Shown piece by piece: positions 1-5,600 of a stretch of 10,623 bases of DNA. Both the position numbers and the translations under genes were made by a program. The stretch's first letter is position 1. Every line of letters begins with the position of its first letter. Below the pieces are notes generated by a model. The model was given only the letters and a program-made list of their open reading frames with translations. It ran no database searches and was not told where the DNA came from. The stretch is from Acutalibacter sp. (GTDB lineage Bacteria; Bacillota; Clostridia; Oscillospirales; Acutalibacteraceae), in NCBI GenBank assembly GCA_022801475.1, contig JAAWSH010000029.1, positions 1 to 10,623 on the forward strand, given 5' to 3'.

Positions 1-7
1 GACATAG

Positions 8-14
8 AAGGAGG
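8..14 (+). promoter_or_regulatory. Ribosome binding site of hpf
   Basis: AAGGAGG lies 8 bases before the ATG at 23. It is a near-perfect Shine-Dalgarno match and fixes the hpf start. The promoter of this operon is not in the window, because only 22 bases precede the gene. Confidence 0.9.
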
Positions 15-22
15 AAAGAAAC

Positions 23-550
23 ATGAAAATTACCATTATTGGCAGGAAAGTGAATCTCCGCAACAATTTTAAAGAGCTGGCTGAGAAGAAATTGGCCAAA
101 TTCGACCGTATCTTCGACGAGGACGCTGAGGCTGTGGTCACTGTAACTGTGGAGCGCAACCGCCAGACTGTTGAGATAACCATTCGCCAGAGGGGCATTA
201 TCTGCCGGGCAGAAGAGACCTCTCAAGACATGAACGAGGCCCTGGACCATGTAGTGGCCGCCCTGGGACGCCAGATGCGCCGGAACAAGACCCGCCTGGA
301 AAAAGCAAAGAAGGTGAACCCGGGCATGGAGTTTGCGGATGCCTACTACGACGAGCCAGAAGAAGAGCTGGCGGTTTCCCGTACCAAACGCTTCGCGGTG
401 AAGGTAATGACCGCTGAAGAGGCCATTATGCAGATGAATATGCTGAACCACGAGTTCTTTATGTTCCGGGATGACCAGACAGGGGAGATCAATGTGGTTT
501 ACCGCCGGAAGAACGGGGAATACGGCCTGCTGGTGCCGGAAGAGAAATGA
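23..550 (+). CDS. hpf: Long-form ribosome hibernation promoting factor (HPF)
   Basis: This is a cytoplasmic factor that binds the 30S decoding region in stationary phase or stress and, in its long form, dimerises 70S ribosomes into inactive 100S particles. The 175 residues match the long Firmicutes type. The N-terminal S30AE/YfiA domain (about 1-97) opens MKITIIGRKVNL and has a basic helix-rich end (RRNKTRLEKAKK). An acidic linker (108-117) leads to the C-terminal dimerisation domain (about 119-173), with the family pattern KRFAVKVMTAEEAIMQM, then HEFFMFRD and VVYRRKNGEYGLL. The ATG at 23 has an excellent ribosome binding site. The stop overlaps the start of the downstream methyltransferase (ATGA, 547-550), so the two are co-translated. 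In many Firmicutes hpf sits next to secA; here its neighbour is an RNA methyltransferase. Identification is very secure. Confidence 0.96.
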   Translation: MKITIIGRKVNLRNNFKELAEKKLAKFDRIFDEDAEAVVTVTVERNRQTVEITIRQRGIICRAEETSQDMNEALDHVVAALGRQMRRNKTRLEKAKKVNPGMEFADAYYDEPEEELAVSRTKRFAVKVMTAEEAIMQMNMLNHEFFMFRDDQTGEINVVYRRKNGEYGLLVPEEK

Positions 551-1662
551 ATTATTGCGCTCCTTGTCTGCTGGGCGTGGAAGGCCTGGTGGCAGAAGAA
601 CTAAGAGAGATGGGCTGTGAAGAGGTACGGGCGGAGAACGGTCGAGTACTGTTTTCCGGTGGGCCGGAGCTGCTGGCCCGGGCTAATATCAACAGCCGCT
701 ACGCGGAACGGATAGGTTTGCTTTTGGGTGAGTTCCGAGCAGTAAGTTTTGAGGAGCTCTTCCAGGGGGTGAAGGCCCTGCACTGGGAGGAGTTTCTGGG
801 AAAAGAGGACGCTTTTCCCGTGACAGGCAGCAGCCTGAACAGTCGGCTGCACAGTGTGCCAGACTGTCAGGCCATTATCAAAAAAGCCATTGTAGAACGG
901 CTGAAAAGCCGCTACCGGCTGGGATGGTTTTCAGAGGAGGGCCCCCAGCACCGGGTGCGGTTCCGTATAATGAAGGATCAGGTGAGTATCACCATAGACG
1001 CCAGCGGGGCGGGTCTGCACAAAAGAGGCTACCGCCCCGCCTCTTCTGTTGCACCTATTAAGGAGACCTTGGCGGCGGCTTTGGTGAAGTTAATGCGGGT
1101 GCGGCCGGATGGAAGCTTCTTTGACCCTTTCTGTGGCTCGGGTACTCTGCTTATTGAAGCGGCCCTGCTGGCAAAAAATAGGGCTCCGGGGGTAAACCGG
1201 CCCTTTGCGGCAGAGGCCTGGCGGGAAACGCCCCAGACTCTTTGGCAGAGGGAAAGGGACCGGGCACGGGATTTGGAACGGCAGGACGTAGGTTTTCACG
1301 CCACAGGATATGATATTGATCCCGCCGCAGTGGCGCTAAGTCTGGAAAATGCCCGGCGTGCCGGGGTGGCGGGGGCTGTGACTGTGAAAGAGAGGGCAAT
1401 TCTGGATTTTTATGAAGAGGGACCCTTTGGTTGCGTGGTGTGCAACCCGCCCTATGGTCAGCGCCTGCTGGACCAGAAAGCTGCGGCAAAGATCTACCGG
1501 GACATGGGCCGGGTGTTCCAGCGCCGGCAAGGTTGGAGCTACGGGGTGATCACCCCGGATGAGACCTTTGAGACGCTGTTCGGCCGGCCGGCGGACAAGC
1601 GCCGGAAGCTGTATAATGGGATGATACGCTGTCAGTTTTATCAGTATTTCAAGTGGAAATAA
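547..1662 (+). CDS. THUMP-domain class I SAM-dependent rRNA methyltransferase (RlmL/YpsC type)
   Basis: Predicted cytoplasmic RNA N2-guanine methyltransferase of the family containing the N-terminal half of E. coli RlmL and Bacillus YpsC. The likely substrate is 23S rRNA, using S-adenosylmethionine. It has 371 residues. A ferredoxin-like plus THUMP RNA-binding part spans about 1-155. The family signature LHKRGYR is at 157-163. The Rossmann catalytic domain has SAM motif I DPFCGSGT (193-200), an acidic ribose-binding motif GYDIDP (254-259), and the catalytic N-P-P-Y-G at 300-304. The closing signature KRRKLYNG (351-358) is typical. No second methyltransferase domain (RlmK) is fused, as usual in Firmicutes. 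The start overlaps the hpf stop by 4 bases, with a modest GGAAGAG at 538-544, so translation is probably coupled. These motifs were once annotated as DNA adenine methylase, but THUMP argues for RNA. The exact target base cannot be read from sequence. Confidence 0.93.
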   Translation: MNYCAPCLLGVEGLVAEELREMGCEEVRAENGRVLFSGGPELLARANINSRYAERIGLLLGEFRAVSFEELFQGVKALHWEEFLGKEDAFPVTGSSLNSRLHSVPDCQAIIKKAIVERLKSRYRLGWFSEEGPQHRVRFRIMKDQVSITIDASGAGLHKRGYRPASSVAPIKETLAAALVKLMRVRPDGSFFDPFCGSGTLLIEAALLAKNRAPGVNRPFAAEAWRETPQTLWQRERDRARDLERQDVGFHATGYDIDPAAVALSLENARRAGVAGAVTVKERAILDFYEEGPFGCVVCNPPYGQRLLDQKAAAKIYRDMGRVFQRRQGWSYGVITPDETFETLFGRPADKRRKLYNGMIRCQFYQYFKWK

Positions 1663-1705
1663 TCAGGCGTTTTGCCGCACCGGTGGCAGAGGGGAGAGGA
1701 GACCG

Positions 1706-2287
1706 GTGAAATTCTTTCAAAGGTTTAGGGACCAGATGGAGACCAGGCGGCTGGTTTTACGGCGGTGGAAGCACAGAGATCTGGCGGATTATGTCAGGAT
1801 CGTTTCAGACCTGGAGGTAATGGCGCCCGCCGGGTGCCGGCCAGTCCAAAATTTGGAAGAGGCGGCCTCTATGCTGGCCCGGGATGTCCGCAATGAGATG
1901 TGCTATGCCATTACGCTAAAGGACACTGACGAGGTGGTGGGACGTATCAAGTTTCAAACGGACCTGCGCCGTTTTCATGTGAATAGCCTCTCTGTAGGCT
2001 ACGAGCTGCGCCGGGACCAGTGGGGCCAGGGCTATATGACCGAGGCCCTGGGGGCTATGGTGCACTATGCCTTTGAGAAGCGAAAGGTAGATGTAATGGG
2101 CATTAGCCACTATGCGGATAACCTGCGGTCAAAGAGGGTCATTGAAAAGTGCGGCTTCCGCCGGGAGGGGGTCGTCCCCTGGGCCAGCAAGCGCTTTGAC
2201 GGAAAGATCTGTGATGACGTGTGCTACTCCCTGCTGCGAGAGGACTATTTTAAAGCGGTGTCGCAGAATTCGCAGCTAGAGCCTTAA
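1706..2287 (+). CDS. GNAT-family N-acetyltransferase (RimJ/RimL-like)
   Basis: Predicted cytoplasmic acetyl-CoA-dependent N-acetyltransferase of 193 residues. It opens with the family-typical beta strand METRRLVLRRW (11-21). The acetyl-CoA pyrophosphate-binding motif A is QWGQGYMTEAL (105-115), within a strand-loop-helix starting at VGYELR. Motif B carries N139 and the sequence RVIEKCGFRREG (144-155), the usual RimJ/RimL ending. The substrate is unknown: ribosomal-protein N-termini, small amines or antibiotics are all possible for this family. A GTG start at 1706 with GGGGAGAGGAG at 1691-1701 is given here. An ATG at 1736 (residue 11), preceded by AGGG at 1727-1730, fits the family start equally well. 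It lies 43 bases after the methyltransferase with no terminator between, so it is probably the last gene of the hpf operon. Confidence 0.88.
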   Translation: MKFFQRFRDQMETRRLVLRRWKHRDLADYVRIVSDLEVMAPAGCRPVQNLEEAASMLARDVRNEMCYAITLKDTDEVVGRIKFQTDLRRFHVNSLSVGYELRRDQWGQGYMTEALGAMVHYAFEKRKVDVMGISHYADNLRSKRVIEKCGFRREGVVPWASKRFDGKICDDVCYSLLREDYFKAVSQNSQLEP

Positions 2288-2482
2288 GAATTATTTTGCT
2301 TGGCTATAGTGCACAAAATTTGCTTGCTGATTGCGGGAATGACTGTATGTGGCCTGTGTCCGCTCATGGAAAATCTGACTGTGTAATACGAAGCTAAGGA
2401 CCTTTAAGACGATAAAGGGGAATGGCTTCTACATGGTATTGTGTGTAGCCCTTGGTATTAAGGAATGATATAGAAAACAGTG
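2288..2482. other. Unassigned intergenic stretch before a terminator
   Basis: About 195 bases lie between the GNAT stop and the terminator stem at 2483. No credible gene is present: the longest ATG-initiated frames are about 15-16 codons and lack a well-placed ribosome binding site. Short inverted repeats such as CCTTT/AAAGG near 2400-2418 and CTACA/TGTAG near 2430-2450 are visible. No recognisable riboswitch or known RNA family was found, and no convincing promoter. It may simply be a long 3' UTR of the upstream operon or contain a small RNA. Confidence 0.5.
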
Positions 2483-2513
2483 AGCTCCTGGTGCCGCAGG
2501 GGCTTTCTTTTTT
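2483..2513 (+). terminator. Intrinsic terminator after the hpf operon
   Basis: AGCTCCTG (2483-2490) and CAGGGGCT (2497-2504) form an 8-bp stem with one G-U pair around a 6-base loop GTGCCG. TTCTTTTTT (2505-2513) follows. It ends transcription from the left and insulates the protease promoter that begins about 30 bases downstream. Confidence 0.85.
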
Positions 2514-2544
2514 CAAGAAAAGACAAATTGTGCAAAATAGCATC

Positions 2545-2573
2545 TTGCCAGCCAAAGGAGAAATTGGTATAAT
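2545..2573 (+). promoter_or_regulatory. Sigma-A type promoter with extended -10, driving the protease-SLH pair
   Basis: The -35 box TTGCCA (2545-2550) and a consensus -10 TATAAT (2568-2573) are separated by exactly 17 bases. TGG directly precedes the -10, giving an extended -10 element. The predicted transcript start is about 2580, leaving a leader of about 90 bases before the ATG at 2670. The promoter sits just after the upstream terminator and before the next gene, which strengthens the call. Confidence 0.85.
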
Positions 2574-2597
2574 ATTTTATTACAGAGATTGTCAAAT

Positions 2598-2646
2598 TTG
2601 GCGATTATTTGGTTGAACTCCTTGCTGCGATACATTCCATCGCCAA
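2598..2646 (+). repeat. Inverted repeat in the 5' leader of the protease gene
   Basis: TTGGCGAT (2598-2605) and ATCGCCAA (2639-2646) are perfect 8-base inverted repeats. A second copy of GCGAT at 2627-2631 can pair with ATCGC (2639-2643) over a 7-base loop instead. The two pairings exclude each other because they use the same 3' arm. The structure ends 7 bases before the Shine-Dalgarno region (from 2654). It is a possible leader RNA structure or operator; its function is unknown. Confidence 0.5.
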
Positions 2647-2653
2647 CTACTGT

Positions 2654-2663
2654 AGAAAGGAAG
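2654..2663 (+). promoter_or_regulatory. Ribosome binding site that decides the protease start
   Basis: AGAAAGGAAG precedes two in-frame ATGs at 2664 and 2670. The spacing from AAGG suits the ATG at 2670; the one at 2664 is too close. The reading frame is open upstream to a TTG at 2589, but that codon is only about 9 bases from the predicted transcript start and has no ribosome binding site. Confidence 0.75.
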
Positions 2664-2669
2664 ATGAAC

Positions 2670-5600
2670 ATGAAACTACGCACCAGGCTTTTGTCCGCGT
2701 TTATGGCGGCTGCGCTGCTGTTTTCCGGGATACCGGCCCAGGCGGCGGCTCCTCAGGGGGATTTGATTACCGGGCAGCTTCAGACCACGTTACGTCTGGA
2801 CTACGCCCAATCCCTGGACGCTCTGCAAAACCACGACGTAAGGGCCACCCTGCGCCGTGGGGAGGAAGAGCTGGGACAGATTGAGCTGTGGGATACAGAG
2901 GCTACAGCACTGGGGCAATATCAGGCCGCGCTGGAGGCCCGGAACGCTGATGGCGGCCAGGACGCCACCGGCTGGCCCAAGTATATTGCTTTTACCATAT
3001 TTGATCTGCCCAGAGATACTTACACCCTCACTTTTACAGGACAGGGATATAAAACCTACACCCAAGAGGTGGTTTTGGGGGAGTACTCCCGTCACCTAAA
3101 CCTGGGCACCGGAGACGCCACCTTTACCCTTGGAGATGTGAACGGAGATGGCGTGGTAGACGCGGCGGACCGGGAGCAGCTTTCCCAACATCTGGCCTCT
3201 GGAGACAGAGCCAGCTATGCTACGTATGATTTTAATGGCGACGAGAAGATTGACGTGGTAGACCTGGCATATCTAAACTGCAATATTGGGGCCCAGGGAG
3301 ACGCGGAACTGCTGGATGGCGCCCTGCTGGCACCTCCTGTGGACCTGGACGCCTTGTCGGGGGTGCAGCTGGTTTCGGGCAGCTGGGATGGTCTGTTTAG
3401 TGCTGGGAACTCGGGCTCTGGGGTGTCCATTGCCGCTGCCGGGGGCTCGGTGGAGCTCCCCATTGGCTTTACCACACCGGTGGAAATGGAGCAGGTAACC
3501 ATTGTGACCCCCAGGGTGGGGGGCATTCAGTCCGGAACCGTAGCAGTGGAGTATACCACTGGAGAGACGGAGAACATTCCCATGGATACCGCCCTGCCTG
3601 CCGGAGTGAGGGCCATTGACCCCAAAGAGGGCAGCGCCACCATTACCATTGTTTTAGGCAAACGGGTGCCAGTGAAGAAAATCACTATTACGGTGACTGC
3701 TACAGAGACGGGTACGGTCTCTGTAGAGTCCATTCAGTTTTTGAAGGATATTGTGCCCGAAAACCCTGTGGCCCCCAACCGGGTGGTCTCTGGCCTAACG
3801 GCTACAGCGGGTAGTGAGCAGGTAAATCTCAAGTGGCGGGGCCTGCCCAACGTCACCGGCTACCGGGTGGCCTATTGGCCCGACGGCAGCGCGGGAAGTG
3901 TAAAGACGCTGGACGTCACTACACCCTACGCCCAGATTAGCGGGCTGGACAACCTAAAGACATATTGGTTCCAGGTAACGCCTACTGCCGAGGGCTGGTC
4001 CGGCGAGGCCTGCCCGGCGGTTTCCGCCACGCCTCAGCCAGCAAAAAAGCCCAATGCCCCGGATATGGTGTCTATCACCGAGCTGGACAGTGCTTTGGCG
4101 GTTTCTTGGAAAGCGGCGGAGTCTGCCACTTTTTATGAGGTATATTATAAGGAAAAGGATTCGCAGCAGGCATACCGGCAGGCAGGGGGCCAGCTGGTAT
4201 CCACCAATGTAAATATTCCCTCCCTAAAGAATGGCGTTACCTATTCGGTGTATGTAGTGGCTGGCAACGAGATTGGCAAAAGCGGCCAGTCCCGAATTTC
4301 CGAGGGTACCCCCCGGGCGGTGGACTACTCTCCCCCGGCAGACCTGCCTAAATCCGGCCTGCTGGACCGCTCCAAGATCGAGAGCATCCGTCTGGCGGAC
4401 CCCAATAACTATGCGCCCGGCGAGTACACCCAGGCCGCGCCTTTTTCCCCCAACAATCTCATTGACGGAGACTACCGTACCCACTGGACTGCTCGGAACT
4501 GGTATGGTAACGAACACGTAATTGTTACCTTCAAGGAGCCGGTGGATCTTCAGGCTGTGCTGTGGGCGCCTCGGCTGGATGGCAATTATCCCCGTTACCT
4601 GCGGGCGTATAGCATTCAAGTTTGGTACGAGGGAGAGGACCTTTCTCAGAAGGGCCATTTGCTGGTGCCCGACCCCCAGCGAGGCGGCCAGGACAACAAC
4701 GGCGGTACCGGCGGCGGGGACGTGCTCACTTGGCCCAATATTCCCAACCAGAGCAGTATTCCCAGTAAACGCTTTGGGGTGTTGCCTTTTGGACCAGAGA
4801 AACAGATAAAGCAGATCAGTGTGGCCGTAGAGCAGGCAGCCTATAACCTGGTGAACTGCTCGGAGCTGATGTTTATGGAGTACGACCCGGCCCACTGCCT
4901 GCCCGAGGAGATCGCAGGCCTGTTTACTAGTGAGCTGCGTACCCAGTTAAAACCTGGGGTAGATAAGGCGAAGATCGACAGCTTGCTGGCTCGGCTCAAT
5001 AGTGATGAAAAATATTATTATCTGCATATTCAGGCTCTGCGAGACGAGCTGGCCCTGGCCCAGGAGCTTTTGAACGGCAGTTCCAGCAGCGGGGCTATGC
5101 TAAATGGAGTTCAATCCCGAAGCAGCGGGGCGGACAGCGCCAAATACAGCCAGGGTGGCAGCGAGCTACAGCCCCTGGGCGTGGCGGCCAAAGCCAACCA
5201 GGAGATTACTGTGTATGCCCAGGGCATTCCCCAGGGGGGCAAGCTGACGGTGTATGCCTCGCAGTTTAACGCCGAGGCCTCCCAGTGGCTCAGCTCCATG
5301 GGAGAGGTGCAAAATGGCCGGAACATTCTGCTAACGCCTAAGATTGGCAGCCAGAATACCGAGCGGGGCGGCAGCCTGTACTTTACCTATACAGGACCGG
5401 ACCCCCAGAACGTTCAGCTGCACGTGCGTCGGGCAACGGACGTCCCTGTGTTGGAGCTTTCCAACTGGTATGCCATGACCGAGGCAGCCAAGCGGAACGC
5501 TATTACCAGCTACCTGGAAGAGCTGGAAAATTATGTGGCAAAAAATAATTTTAACAATACTAATAAAACCACCAGCTGCCTGAATGTCACGGAAATTTCT

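Noticed and set aside
1090..1530. Possible DNA adenine methyltransferase from the NPPY motif
   Set aside because: The THUMP region, LHKRGYR and KRRKLYNG signatures, and the hpf neighbour indicate the RlmL/YpsC RNA methyltransferase family. There are no restriction-modification genes nearby.
2334..2397. Tiny leader-peptide frames of about 15-16 codons (ATG at 2339 and 2347) in the intergenic region
   Set aside because: There is no well-spaced ribosome binding site, no run of regulatory codons, and no attenuator arrangement with a following gene.
2483..2504. TGGTGCCGC in the terminator loop resembles a T-box antiterminator core
   Set aside because: No specifier stem or other T-box element is upstream, and no aminoacyl-tRNA or amino-acid gene follows. 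The match is short and probably accidental.
4224..4895. A 223-codon open frame on the minus strand inside the protease gene, and other long frames on the opposite strand
   Set aside because: They lie wholly within the well-supported protease gene, have no ribosome binding site or recognisable domain, and are expected by-products of codon bias in GC-rich genes.
5536..5575. AT-rich, Asn/Thr-rich patch in the protease gene (residues about 957-970), possible insertion or slippage scar
   Set aside because: The frame is intact on both sides and low-complexity Asn-Thr loops are common in secreted proteins. Nothing marks it as a foreign junction.
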